From positions 1 through 28,082 of the forward strand of contig JAEDOI010000012.1 in the NCBI GenBank assembly GCA_016302065.1: a stretch of DNA of 28,082 bases, in the 5' to 3' direction. This DNA comes from Bacilli bacterium (GTDB taxonomy: Bacteria > Bacillota_I > Bacilli_A > RFN20 > CAG-826). Position numbers and translations under genes: made by a program. Under the pieces are notes generated by a model. That model ran no database searches and had not been told where the DNA came from. It saw only the letters and a list, made by a program, of their open reading frames with translations. This document shows positions 1-6,882 of this stretch, in pieces. Each line of letters opens with the position of its first letter. Within the stretch, counting starts at the first letter, position 1.

Positions 1-52
1 ACCCGTATAACTAGCTTGGGAAGCTAGTGTTCTACCACTGAACTACAGATGC
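1..52 (-). tRNA. tRNA-Gly (anticodon CCC), 3' end cut by window edge
   Basis: On the minus strand the 5' acceptor strand GCATCTG is followed by TA at positions 8-9, a D-arm containing TTCAGTGGTAGAAC, a perfect anticodon stem CTAGC/GCTAG around the loop TTCCCAA, a 5-nt variable region and the first T-stem half CGGGT. The T-loop, the 3' T-stem and the acceptor 3' strand lie outside the window. The loop places C-C-C at 34-36 (window bases 18-20), so it reads GGG glycine codons. The first tRNA base directly follows the TAA of the upstream tautomerase gene with no spacer, so the tRNA is probably cut out of a longer transcript by RNase P. Identity is clear from the visible part; the missing 3' part cannot be checked. 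Confidence 0.93.
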
Positions 53-391
53 TTAAAAATTTTCGCCTTCAAAACTCCAAGTTAGAGTATCGAAATAGGC
101 TACATATATTCTACTCTTTTTTATATTATAATTTAAAGAAATAAAATCAGTAATTGCTTTAGAAAACTTATTAGCATCATCATAATTAACTTTAGAATAA
201 GTTTTAACTTCAACAATTAAGCAATCCTCATTTGAAGCAGAAAATCTTAATGGAGAAGAAGGAATAACATTTACCATTAACCATTCTTTACTCTTTTTTA
301 ATAAAACAATATGTTTTTCCACTTCTTTTTCAATATTTTCAATATCAACACTTGTTAAATTCTTGTTTGTTTTTACTTCAATAAATGGCAT
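53..391 (-). CDS. MIF-like tautomerase
   Basis: A 112-residue protein of the macrophage migration inhibitory factor / tautomerase superfamily, of MIF length (about 115) and not the 60-residue 4-oxalocrotonate tautomerase size. It begins Met-Pro-Phe-Ile, so removal of Met would expose the catalytic N-terminal proline. By hand alignment to human MIF, a Lys sits at the Lys32 position (LKKSKEWLMVNV) and RIYVAYFD matches the RVYINYYD segment, keeping Tyr95 but with Ala in place of Asn97. Known members tautomerise phenylpyruvate-type enols; the natural substrate here is unknown. A Shine-Dalgarno AAGGAG lies 7 nt before the ATG. It is the last protein gene after rhaA-rhaD-lipase, 12 nt from the lipase gene, and its stop touches the tRNA-Gly. 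No signal peptide, so cytoplasmic unless exported in an unusual way. Confidence 0.85.
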   Translation of the reverse strand: MPFIEVKTNKNLTSVDIENIEKEVEKHIVLLKKSKEWLMVNVIPSSPLRFSASNEDCLIVEVKTYSKVNYDDANKFSKAITDFISLNYNIKKSRIYVAYFDTLTWSFEGENF

Positions 392-403
392 AATTTTCTC
401 CTT

Positions 404-1189
404 TTAAAATCCAAGTTGTTTTAATTCTTCAACCAATTTTAAATAAAATTCACTTACCTTTTCAATTCTTTTTTTCTGTCCAAAAAAAGCAATTATTTCA
501 ATGTGATCAAAATTTCCATCGGTGTTTCCTTTATAATTTCCCCATACACTACTAGAAACACTTACAAGTCCGTCAGTATCTTCGCTTTCAATAAATTTTG
601 TCAAATAATATGGAACAAACATAATAAATTGTCTCTTATTTTTTAAAGAAGATGAATAAGATTGATAAAAGACTTCTTTGTTATTAACTATTTCTCTATT
701 AAATTCAATCATTGATTCATATGAAAGATCTTTTCCAACAGCTAAAAGATCAGGATTCTTATCTTTACATATTTTAAAGAATAAATTAGACCAAAAACAT
801 AAGAACTTAATGACAAATTTAGGTAATTTTAGAAGATTTGAAGCAAGTTTACTACCATGATGAGGAGTAGAAAGTGTTGTTAAACTTGCTACATGTTTTG
901 CCATATCAAGTTTTGAAATCATATAGCGGGAATCAAGTCCACCTTTAGAATGAGCAATAATATTTATTTTATCTACTTTTTCTGTTTTTAAAATTTCAAT
1001 GATTTGAGCTTTTAATTGCTTAGCATTATTTTCAATACTACCAATTCCATCATGATTTCCAATATAAACATGTACATGATTTAATGCTAATTTATCTTTT
1101 ATTTTTCTAAAAGCACGATAAAAAGAGAAGTCCTTAGCAATAATACCATGAACTAAAATAACAGGATATTTAGTACAATATTTATTCAC
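404..1189 (-). CDS. alpha/beta-hydrolase, triacylglycerol lipase type
   Basis: A 261-residue alpha/beta-hydrolase. The oxyanion motif HG is at residues 14-15 (VILVHG), the nucleophile elbow AHSKGG puts Ser at 81, and a likely acid and base are Asp206 (DTDGLV) and His229 (FDHIEI). The order and spacing resemble bacterial triacylglycerol lipases/esterases, including the LSTPHHGSK segment typical of lipases. There is no signal peptide, so it probably acts inside the cell on lipid esters. The start is GTG: an in-frame stop lies two codons upstream and there is no ATG before the catalytic core. No Shine-Dalgarno is visible, but a perfect TATAAT ends 6 nt before this GTG (leaderless-type start). 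The gene follows rhaD by 25 nt, so it may be transcribed both with the rhamnose genes and alone. The exact substrate cannot be told. Confidence 0.8.
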   Translation of the reverse strand: MNKYCTKYPVILVHGIIAKDFSFYRAFRKIKDKLALNHVHVYIGNHDGIGSIENNAKQLKAQIIEILKTEKVDKINIIAHSKGGLDSRYMISKLDMAKHVASLTTLSTPHHGSKLASNLLKLPKFVIKFLCFWSNLFFKICKDKNPDLLAVGKDLSYESMIEFNREIVNNKEVFYQSYSSSLKNKRQFIMFVPYYLTKFIESEDTDGLVSVSSSVWGNYKGNTDGNFDHIEIIAFFGQKKRIEKVSEFYLKLVEELKQLGF

Positions 1190-1195
1190 AAATTA

Positions 1196-1224
1196 ATTAT
1201 ATAATTTGTAAATTTTATTTACAA
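1196..1224 (-). promoter_or_regulatory. Candidate leaderless promoter of the lipase gene
   Basis: On the minus strand TTGTAA (1219-1224), a 17-nt spacer and TATAAT (1196-1201) are followed after 6 nt by the GTG start at 1189. Transcription would begin at or next to the start codon. The element overlaps the end of rhaD and also a perfect 10-bp inverted repeat, AATTTGTAAA / TTTACAAATT with a 5-nt loop (1203-1227), which could be an operator or a weak hairpin at the end of rhaD. Confidence 0.5.
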
Positions 1225-2048
1225 ATTTTTAATACATCTTCATTTAATGTCAAATTAAAATCTTTAGCTAAATGAATAAAATTTTCCCTACTAATTGTTT
1301 GTTCTTTTGAAAATACACCCTTCATTGATATTACTTTAACTAAAATTTCTGCACTCTTTTCAATAGTATCTGCTAAACCAAAGGCTTCATCAAAAGTTGA
1401 ACCAGTAACAAACATTCCATGATGGGCCCAAATTACTGCATCATATTTTTCAATCATTTTTGAAGTAGCAATAGCAATATCTTTTCCTCCAGGTACCATC
1501 CAAGGAATTACTCCTATACCTCTAGGAAAAACAACAGGACATTCAGTGGCCATTTCCCATAATTCACGAGTAAATATTTCTGAATTTAAAGGAAGTACAA
1601 ATGTTAATGCAATAACATTTGTAGCATGCATATGGTATACAATTCTCTTTTCGTTAATGCTTCTTCTTTTAATAACTTCAAGATTCATTAGATGACTTGG
1701 AAGTTCACTTGTAGGTTTTCCTCCATTTTTTAGTCCCCGACAAATTTGATATTTTGTACCATCATCATTTACTTTAATAATACAAATGTTTTCTTCAGGA
1801 TATTCTTTAACATTCATTAAATAACATCCACTACCTGTTACAAGAAAATATTCATTACTTAAATCTTTAACAATTGTTCCGATTTCTCTTTCATCTTGAT
1901 AAGTAAAATTTTCTTTAATTGATTCAACTTCTTCTTTCTTTATTCGATAAGAAAGGTTACCACCATTTCTTTCGTGCCATCCTTTTTGATATCCTTCAAA
2001 GCAAAGATTAATAAATTGTTTAACAAATTTAGCTTCTAATACTTTCAT
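1215..2048 (-). CDS. rhaD: rhamnulose-1-phosphate aldolase
   Basis: A 277-residue class II aldolase, close to the 274 residues of E. coli RhaD. It splits L-rhamnulose 1-phosphate into dihydroxyacetone phosphate and L-lactaldehyde in the cytoplasm. The zinc ligands are visible as His139 and His141 (YHMHATN) and His209/210 (WAHHGMF); the catalytic Glu is probably Glu115 (PTSELPSHL). The N-terminal NGGNLSYR segment and the TGSG phosphate-binding segment are also typical. The start codon overlaps the rhaA stop (TAATG), so the two are translationally coupled. No rhamnulokinase (RhaB) is in the window, although it is needed between the isomerase and this enzyme; it must be elsewhere or replaced. 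The DeoR regulator divergent from rhaA is the likely controller. Confidence 0.95.
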   Translation of the reverse strand: MKVLEAKFVKQFINLCFEGYQKGWHERNGGNLSYRIKKEEVESIKENFTYQDEREIGTIVKDLSNEYFLVTGSGCYLMNVKEYPEENICIIKVNDDGTKYQICRGLKNGGKPTSELPSHLMNLEVIKRRSINEKRIVYHMHATNVIALTFVLPLNSEIFTRELWEMATECPVVFPRGIGVIPWMVPGGKDIAIATSKMIEKYDAVIWAHHGMFVTGSTFDEAFGLADTIEKSAEILVKVISMKGVFSKEQTISRENFIHLAKDFNLTLNEDVLKICK

Positions 2049-3301
2049 TATTTTCTTCCTTTTAATACTACATCTTCATAACGTTTAATTTCACTTAAGT
2101 ATTCTTGCCCTAATGGTTTATTATTAATAAAACAGAAATAATCATAAACAATTCCCCAAGGCATTGCTTTCATTTCTTCAGTTAATACCATTCTTTCTGT
2201 ATAATTTTGTTCTTCTTCAACTTTATTTAAATATTCAGTTGGTTCAAGTAAAGCTTTTAACAATGCTTTTTGAGTTGATCTTATTCCAACTACCCAAGCT
2301 GCAATTCTATTAATAGAAGCATCAAAATAGTCTAATCCAATTGAGGTTTTATTAATTAATCCACTTCTTACTAAGCTTCTTGCAATTTCATTTAATTCAT
2401 CATCAAAAATTACAACATGGTCACTGTCCCACCTTACTGGACGAGAAACATGAAGTAAAAGATGAGGAACATAAAGAAGAACTGAACTAATCTTATCACT
2501 AATCATTTCGGTTGGATGGAAATGTCCACTATCAAGAGTTAATCCAATTTGATTTTTAGTAGCATAGCCTAAATAAAATTCATTGCTCCCAACAGTATAA
2601 CTTTCTAATCCTATTCCAAATACTTTACTTTCTACACAATCAATATTATATTTTGGATCAATTTTTTCTTCTAAAATTTCATCTAATGATTGTTTAAGTC
2701 TTTTACGAGGAGAAACTCTATCATAAGGAATATCTTTCATTCCATCAGGAATCCAAATATTTGTAACGCATGGTATTCCTAACTCTTTTCCAAAATATTC
2801 ACCGATTTTTCTACTTCTTTTACAATGCTCAACCCAAAAAGATCTAATATGTTCATCACTTGAGCTTAATGTAAAATTAGAGCTAGCTAATGGATGAGAA
2901 AAACATGTTGGATTAAAATCTAATCCTAAGTCGTTTTCTTTTGCAAAATTAACCCAAGAGGCATAATGTTTTGGTTCGATCTTATCAAGATCAACTTTTT
3001 CATCTGTATCTAAATATATAGCATGTAAATTTAATTTAAATTTACCTGGAAGTAGGCTTAAAACTTCTTTAATATCTTCTCTTAATTCATTTACATTTCT
3101 AGCTCTTCCTAAGTAATTACCAGTAGTTTGAATTCCACCACTTAATTCATCTTTACTTAAAAATCCTCTAACATCATCCCCTTGCCAACAATGCATTGAA
3201 ATTCTTATTGAAGATAATGTTTCAATTGCTTTATCTGTATCAACGCCAATCTTAGCATATTCTTTTTTAGCTAATTCGTACTCTTTTCTAATATCTCTCA
3301 T
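2048..3301 (-). CDS. rhaA: L-rhamnose isomerase
   Basis: A 417-residue protein matching the full length of RhaA (419 in E. coli). It converts L-rhamnose to L-rhamnulose in the cytoplasm. The metal-binding segments are present in order: LDSGHFHPTE followed by VSRPVRWDSDHV. The ISMHCWQGDDVRGF segment near the N terminus and the TNIWIPDG segment are also characteristic. It is the first gene of the minus-strand unit, with GTGAGGT at 3309-3315 as Shine-Dalgarno before the ATG. rhaD overlaps its stop by one base. The 113-bp region upstream is shared with the divergent DeoR regulator and carries repeated sites. I see no rhamnose transporter or mutarotase nearby. Confidence 0.96.
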   Translation of the reverse strand: MRDIRKEYELAKKEYAKIGVDTDKAIETLSSIRISMHCWQGDDVRGFLSKDELSGGIQTTGNYLGRARNVNELREDIKEVLSLLPGKFKLNLHAIYLDTDEKVDLDKIEPKHYASWVNFAKENDLGLDFNPTCFSHPLASSNFTLSSSDEHIRSFWVEHCKRSRKIGEYFGKELGIPCVTNIWIPDGMKDIPYDRVSPRKRLKQSLDEILEEKIDPKYNIDCVESKVFGIGLESYTVGSNEFYLGYATKNQIGLTLDSGHFHPTEMISDKISSVLLYVPHLLLHVSRPVRWDSDHVVIFDDELNEIARSLVRSGLINKTSIGLDYFDASINRIAAWVVGIRSTQKALLKALLEPTEYLNKVEEEQNYTERMVLTEEMKAMPWGIVYDYFCFINNKPLGQEYLSEIKRYEDVVLKGRK

Positions 3302-3363
3302 TGTTTTTACCTCACAATAATTATAAATTTATTAAAAATAGGTTGCTATATTTTGATTAAATT

Positions 3364-3408
3364 TTGATAAATGAGCATAAATATGTATAATATAATCATA
3401 AATGAGCA
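3364..3408 (+). promoter_or_regulatory. DeoR-gene promoter with two candidate operator copies
   Basis: TTGATA (3364-3369), 16 nt, then TATAAT (3386-3391) form a good sigma-A type promoter reading into the DeoR gene; a second TATAAT overlaps at 3391-3396. The 11-mer ATAAATGAGCA occurs twice as a direct repeat, at 3367-3377 (over the -35) and 3398-3408 (over the expected start of transcription). The copies are 31 bp apart, about three helical turns, so both lie on the same face of the DNA. A DeoR-type repressor binding both would block its own gene and, because the region is only 113 bp, probably also rhaAD in the other direction. Confidence 0.65.
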
Positions 3409-3414
3409 AAATAT

Positions 3415-4176
3415 ATGTTTAATATTGAAAGAGAAGATAAAATAATTGAAATTTTAAAAGAAAAGAATTCAATTTCCGTTAATGATTTAGCAAAGATATT
3501 ATTTACATCTACTTCTACTATTAGAAGAGACTTAACTAATTTAGAAAATAAAGGATTAGTTGTAAGAACATTTGGAGGTGTATATTTAACTAAAAATAGA
3601 TTTAATAAAGAAACTCCTTTTAAATATAGAGAAGAAATAAATATTACTGAAAAAAGGAAGATGTGTCTTCACTGTTTACCATTTATTAAAGATAATATGT
3701 CTTTATTTATTGATTCATCTACTACTACTCTTCAAATTGTTAATTACTTAAATAATTTTAAAGATTTAACTATTATTACTAATGGATTAGAAATTACTAA
3801 TTTAATATTAAAAAATACTAAGCACCAAGTTATTTTACTTGGAGGTTTTATTCAAAATAACTCTAATTCCTTATTAGGAAGTTTAACTACTAACAATCTT
3901 TCTTCTCTTCATGCTGATATTTCTATTATGTCTTCAACTGGAATTGATTCAACATTTGGTTTAAGCGAATCAACACTTGATCAAGCTGAAATTAAAAAGT
4001 TAATGAATTTAAATTCAGATATGTGTATATATTTAATAGACAATACTAAATTTGATAAAAAGGGAATTATTACATCAAGTCCAATAAAGGATGTAGATAT
4101 ATTAATTACTAATAAAAAACCTAATGAAATTTATATAAATCTATTTAAATCTAATAATATCAAATTGATTTATTAG
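3415..4176 (+). CDS. DeoR-family transcriptional regulator, probable rhamnose repressor
   Basis: A 253-residue DeoR/GlpR family protein. The N-terminal winged helix (about residues 1-58) has the family's start (FNIEREDKIIEIL) and recognition region SVNDLAKILFTSTSTIRRDL. The C-terminal effector domain carries DSSTTT and TNGLEI, the phosphosugar-binding elements of the family. Members usually repress sugar operons until a phosphorylated intermediate binds. It is divergent from rhaA across 113 bp, so rhamnulose 1-phosphate or a later product is the likely inducer; this is inference from position. No clear Shine-Dalgarno precedes the ATG; the start is supported by the family's usual N terminus. 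Confidence 0.88.
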   Translation: MFNIEREDKIIEILKEKNSISVNDLAKILFTSTSTIRRDLTNLENKGLVVRTFGGVYLTKNRFNKETPFKYREEINITEKRKMCLHCLPFIKDNMSLFIDSSTTTLQIVNYLNNFKDLTIITNGLEITNLILKNTKHQVILLGGFIQNNSNSLLGSLTTNNLSSLHADISIMSSTGIDSTFGLSESTLDQAEIKKLMNLNSDMCIYLIDNTKFDKKGIITSSPIKDVDILITNKKPNEIYINLFKSNNIKLIY

Positions 4177-4194
4177 ATTGATTAAGACTAAAAT
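4165..4194 (+). promoter_or_regulatory. Candidate leaderless promoter of the lysoplasmalogenase-type gene
   Basis: TTGATT (4165-4170), an 18-nt spacer and TAAAAT (4189-4194) end exactly 6 nt before the ATG at 4201. There is no Shine-Dalgarno. The -35 box lies inside the last codons of the DeoR gene, so the membrane protein can be made separately from the regulator. Confidence 0.5.
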
Positions 4195-4200
4195 ATTGTT

Positions 4201-4875
4201 ATGGATGTTAAAATAATTATATTAATAATAGTTACAATTTTATCGTTAATTTTTGGTTCAATAGTAAGTTATGCTACTATTATAAAAAATAGAAAACTAT
4301 ATTCAATTTTAAAAGTTTTTCCTTTGTTATTTTTAATTATTGGTTTTGTTATTTGTTATCCAACAAAACCAATATTATATTTAGCTCTTATATTTGCTCT
4401 AAGTGGAGATATATTTCTTATATTTAAAAAATCTAAATTATTTTATATAGGGGCAGTTAGTTTTTTTATTTCTCATTTATTATTTATCACCAACTATTTC
4501 TTAATTATAGATTATTCACTTAACTATATTCCTTTATATTTATTTATTACTACTCCCTTATTATTTATTGTTTTAGTTCTTAGTTTTGGAATTGCTAAAT
4601 TTAAAAAATTAAAAGCAAACGCTTTTTTAACTCCAATATATTTTTCTGGATTAATTATAAATTTTTATTTAGCAATCAATTGTTTAATATTAATAAAAGA
4701 TTTAGCTTTTATTATTTGCATAATTGGGTATTTATTCTTTATATTAAGCGATGCATTTATTGCAATTCAAAAATTTATTAAGACATATAAATATCATGAT
4801 TTTTATATAATTTCTACTTATTATATTGCTCAAATATTAATTTCAATTGGTTTATTTGCTTATATGATTCCATAA
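4201..4875 (+). CDS. YhhN/TMEM86 family membrane protein (lysoplasmalogenase type)
   Basis: A 224-residue protein with about eight hydrophobic segments. The YhhN/TMEM86 signature is readable: LSGDIFLIF with the conserved Asp, followed by GAVSFFISHLLF, and near the C terminus LSDAFIAIQKF followed by STYYIAQILI. The two acidic residues in these motifs are the proposed active site. TMEM86B and some bacterial members hydrolyse the vinyl-ether bond of lysoplasmalogens at the membrane. Whether this one does is inference, but it would imply that the cell makes or meets plasmalogens. It follows the DeoR gene by 24 nt and converges with psuG. It may use its own leaderless promoter. Confidence 0.75.
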   Translation: MDVKIIILIIVTILSLIFGSIVSYATIIKNRKLYSILKVFPLLFLIIGFVICYPTKPILYLALIFALSGDIFLIFKKSKLFYIGAVSFFISHLLFITNYFLIIDYSLNYIPLYLFITTPLLFIVLVLSFGIAKFKKLKANAFLTPIYFSGLIINFYLAINCLILIKDLAFIICIIGYLFFILSDAFIAIQKFIKTYKYHDFYIISTYYIAQILISIGLFAYMIP

Positions 4876-4878
4876 ATT

Positions 4879-4894
4879 ATATGGTAAATCATAT
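4879..4894. terminator. Weak hairpin between convergent genes
   Basis: ATATG / CATAT pair around a 6-nt loop in the 24-bp gap between two convergent genes, followed by a T-rich run on the plus strand. The stem is short and nearly all A-T, so this is only a candidate. Confidence 0.25.
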
Positions 4895-4899
4895 TATTT

Positions 4900-5802
4900 T
4901 TATTTCTTATAATAAGAAGAAGCAATTTTAGCACCTAATCTAGCATTAGATAAAATTAACTCAATATTGGTTTCTAAACTTGAGCCATTTGTTAATTCAA
5001 CAATTTTTGAAAGAAGAAAAGGAGTTTGATCTTTTCCTTTTATATTTAATTTATTCATTTCAAGAATTGCTTCATCAATTATTTTATTAATATATTGTTC
5101 ATCAAGAGAATATTTTTCACTTACAGGATTAGTAACAAGTATGCCATTATCAAGGTTTAAATTTTCTTGTTCTTTAAAAATTGTAGCAATTTCCTCACTA
5201 TTTTTAGCATTATAGTCGACTTTATATTTAGACTTATTTGTAAAGAAAGCAGGTAAATAAGAAGTGTTAAAACCAATTACTGGGACACCTTTTGTTTCAA
5301 GATATTCCATAGTTAAACCAAGATCTAATATAGCTTTAGGACCAGCACAAATTACACATACCCTAGTTTTACTTAACTCATCAAGATCAGCTGAAATATC
5401 AAATGTTTCTTGAGCACCTCTATGAACTCCTCCAATTCCACCAGTTACAAAAAACTTAATATTAGCAAGTTTAGAAGCAATCATAGTAGCACTAACAGTA
5501 GTTGCTCCCCACAGCTTTTTGCTTACAACTATTGGAAGATCTCTTCTACTAACTTTTACAATTCCTTTTCTTTTACCAAATTCTTCAATTTCATCTTTGC
5601 TCATTCCAATTACAATATCACCATCAATAATTCCAATTGTAGCAGGGATTGCTCCGTTATCTCTAATTTCTTTTTCTACCCTTAAAGCACATTCAACATT
5701 TTTTGGATATGGCATTCCATGGGAAATAATAGTTGACTCTAAACTTACAACTGGACGATTTTCCTTTAATGCTAATTCCACTTCTTTATTAATTCTTATC
5801 AT
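4900..5802 (-). CDS. psuG: pseudouridine-5'-phosphate glycosidase
   Basis: About 300 residues, the usual length for PsuG (IndA/YeiN). It reversibly joins uracil and ribose 5-phosphate to pseudouridine 5'-phosphate; in cells it runs toward breakdown. Family segments present include SLESTIISHGMPYP, GGIGGVHRG, the metal-site region FDISADLDEL and CAGPKAILDLG with the conserved Lys. A TTG at 5811 would give a longer form, but it sits only 2 nt from the Shine-Dalgarno AGGAG (5814-5818). The ATG at 5802 is 11 nt away and gives the usual N terminus, so I place the start there. It overlaps the upstream membrane gene by 14 nt. The kinase PsuK, its usual partner, is not in the window, so pseudouridine phosphate must come from another kinase or a distant gene. 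Confidence 0.94.
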   Translation of the reverse strand: MIRINKEVELALKENRPVVSLESTIISHGMPYPKNVECALRVEKEIRDNGAIPATIGIIDGDIVIGMSKDEIEEFGKRKGIVKVSRRDLPIVVSKKLWGATTVSATMIASKLANIKFFVTGGIGGVHRGAQETFDISADLDELSKTRVCVICAGPKAILDLGLTMEYLETKGVPVIGFNTSYLPAFFTNKSKYKVDYNAKNSEEIATIFKEQENLNLDNGILVTNPVSEKYSLDEQYINKIIDEAILEMNKLNIKGKDQTPFLLSKIVELTNGSSLETNIELILSNARLGAKIASSYYKK

Positions 5803-6703
5803 TGTATTCAATCTCCTTTATTTTTTCTTCATTCTCTAATATTTTAAAATATTTATCAAAGTTAATATATTTTTCTTTATATTCATAAACAACTTGATCA
5901 ACTAATAAGACATATTTAGCAAATTGCTTAAAATCTATAGTAATTGGAGCATATTTTTTATAATAAATATATAAGAATACCCTAAATAATGTAAATAAGA
6001 AGCAATATATAGCATTAACAAAAGGATAATGTTTAAAATATATAAATGGAACTTCTGTTACATCTTTAATTAATATTCCGATAGTTATTAAAATAGGAAT
6101 TAAAATAAGAGGAATAATTGTAGAAATTAATAGTTTTTGCTTAGTTTTTTTCTTTTGCTTATTAAATGATTTTAATATATCTTCTTTATTTGCTAAAAGA
6201 ATATCTTTTGCATAGAGTGTAGTGTCTTCATTATCAATTAAAAGCATAGAAGGAGCATTCACCATTCTAAAAAACACATATTTTCCATTCAATTTTTGTG
6301 CTTGTTTAGATTTACTCTTAAAATATTTTCCGTTCTCTTCATATTCTACTCCAAAAGGAAATAAGAAAAGATCAGCTAAACGAATTACTTTCTTTCCAGA
6401 ATAGTAAAATATCAAAGTTACTTCTAATAAAAATCCAATTAATTTTAAAAGACAATATATTATTCCTCCACCTAAAATTAAGTAAATAGTGTTGAAAACA
6501 GGGGCTTTTTTATAGTTAATACAGAAATCAAATTGTTGTTTAGAAAATATATATTTATATCTTTTAATACATTTAACACCTGAAGGTATTAAAATTAATG
6601 AAGCAAATGATACAATCATTACAATAGTATTAAATAGCGAGAGTATTAAAGCTCCACTAATGTAATATAAAATTTGCTCAATAGTTGATATAAATTTTTT
6701 CAT
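5789..6703 (-). CDS. Membrane protein with YccF-like repeats
   Basis: A 304-residue membrane protein. Two segments resemble the two halves of YccF-type domains: residues about 17-52, with a glycine-rich hydrophobic run leading to LIPSGVKCIKRYKY, and residues about 72-122, with LGGG...YSGKKVIRLADLFLFPFG, close to the family's IPFG and LxPFG turns. A basic, Lys-rich loop (KQKKKTKQK) is followed by two further membrane helices and a charged tail. Function of YccF proteins is not established. The start lacks a Shine-Dalgarno; TAATAT ends 7 nt before the ATG with TTGTAA 17 nt further upstream, which may be another leaderless start. psuG begins within its last 14 bases, so the two are co-transcribed. 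The family call is by eye. Confidence 0.55.
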   Translation of the reverse strand: MKKFISTIEQILYYISGALILSLFNTIVMIVSFASLILIPSGVKCIKRYKYIFSKQQFDFCINYKKAPVFNTIYLILGGGIIYCLLKLIGFLLEVTLIFYYSGKKVIRLADLFLFPFGVEYEENGKYFKSKSKQAQKLNGKYVFFRMVNAPSMLLIDNEDTTLYAKDILLANKEDILKSFNKQKKKTKQKLLISTIIPLILIPILITIGILIKDVTEVPFIYFKHYPFVNAIYCFLFTLFRVFLYIYYKKYAPITIDFKQFAKYVLLVDQVVYEYKEKYINFDKYFKILENEEKIKEIEYNDKN

Positions 6704-6787
6704 ATATTTAATATTAATAATAATTATCTTTATTTACAAATAAATACCAATATTTTTAATGAAAATAATATATTAAATAAATAAGTC

Positions 6788-6876
6788 TTAAGTTAACTTA
6801 ATTACATCTTAAAAATTGACAATATATGAGAGAATTTTATATATTTTTAAGTTATTTATTATATATATGATATAAT
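6788..6876 (+). promoter_or_regulatory. Control region of the diguanylate cyclase gene
   Basis: A perfect 14-bp palindrome TTAAGTTAACTTAA lies at 6788-6801. A consensus -35 TTGACA is at 6816-6821 with TATATA (6838-6843) or TATATT (6840-6845) as -10. The block 6805-6829 around this -35 matches, in 24 of 25 positions, the promoter block at 8753-8777 (minus strand) of the fibre-subunit-like gene. A second TATAAT at 6871-6876 ends 6 nt before the ATG and may start a leaderless transcript. No Shine-Dalgarno is seen. Confidence 0.6.
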
Positions 6877-6882
6877 AATTAT

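Noticed and set aside
678..860. Short plus-strand frame inside the lipase gene
   Set aside because: Antisense to a well-supported gene; same reasoning for 6222-6404 and 8223-8441.
1203..1227. Intrinsic terminator at the end of rhaD from a 10-bp perfect inverted repeat
   Set aside because: The stem has a single G-C pair, no T-run follows on the minus strand, and its right arm forms the -35 of a well-spaced promoter for the next gene; a promoter or operator fits better.
5803..5811. TTG start for psuG three codons upstream
   Set aside because: Only 2 nt from the Shine-Dalgarno; the ATG at 5802 has workable spacing and the expected N terminus.
5410..5839. Open frames on the plus strand opposite psuG
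   Set aside because: They are antisense to a clear psuG, have no ribosome site and low-complexity Ser/Asn/Phe or Ile-rich translations, as expected for AT-rich antisense frames.
6704..6882. Riboswitch or small RNA upstream of the diguanylate cyclase
   Set aside because: The region is nearly all A/T with promoter boxes and a palindrome; I see no c-di-GMP aptamer-like GC helices.
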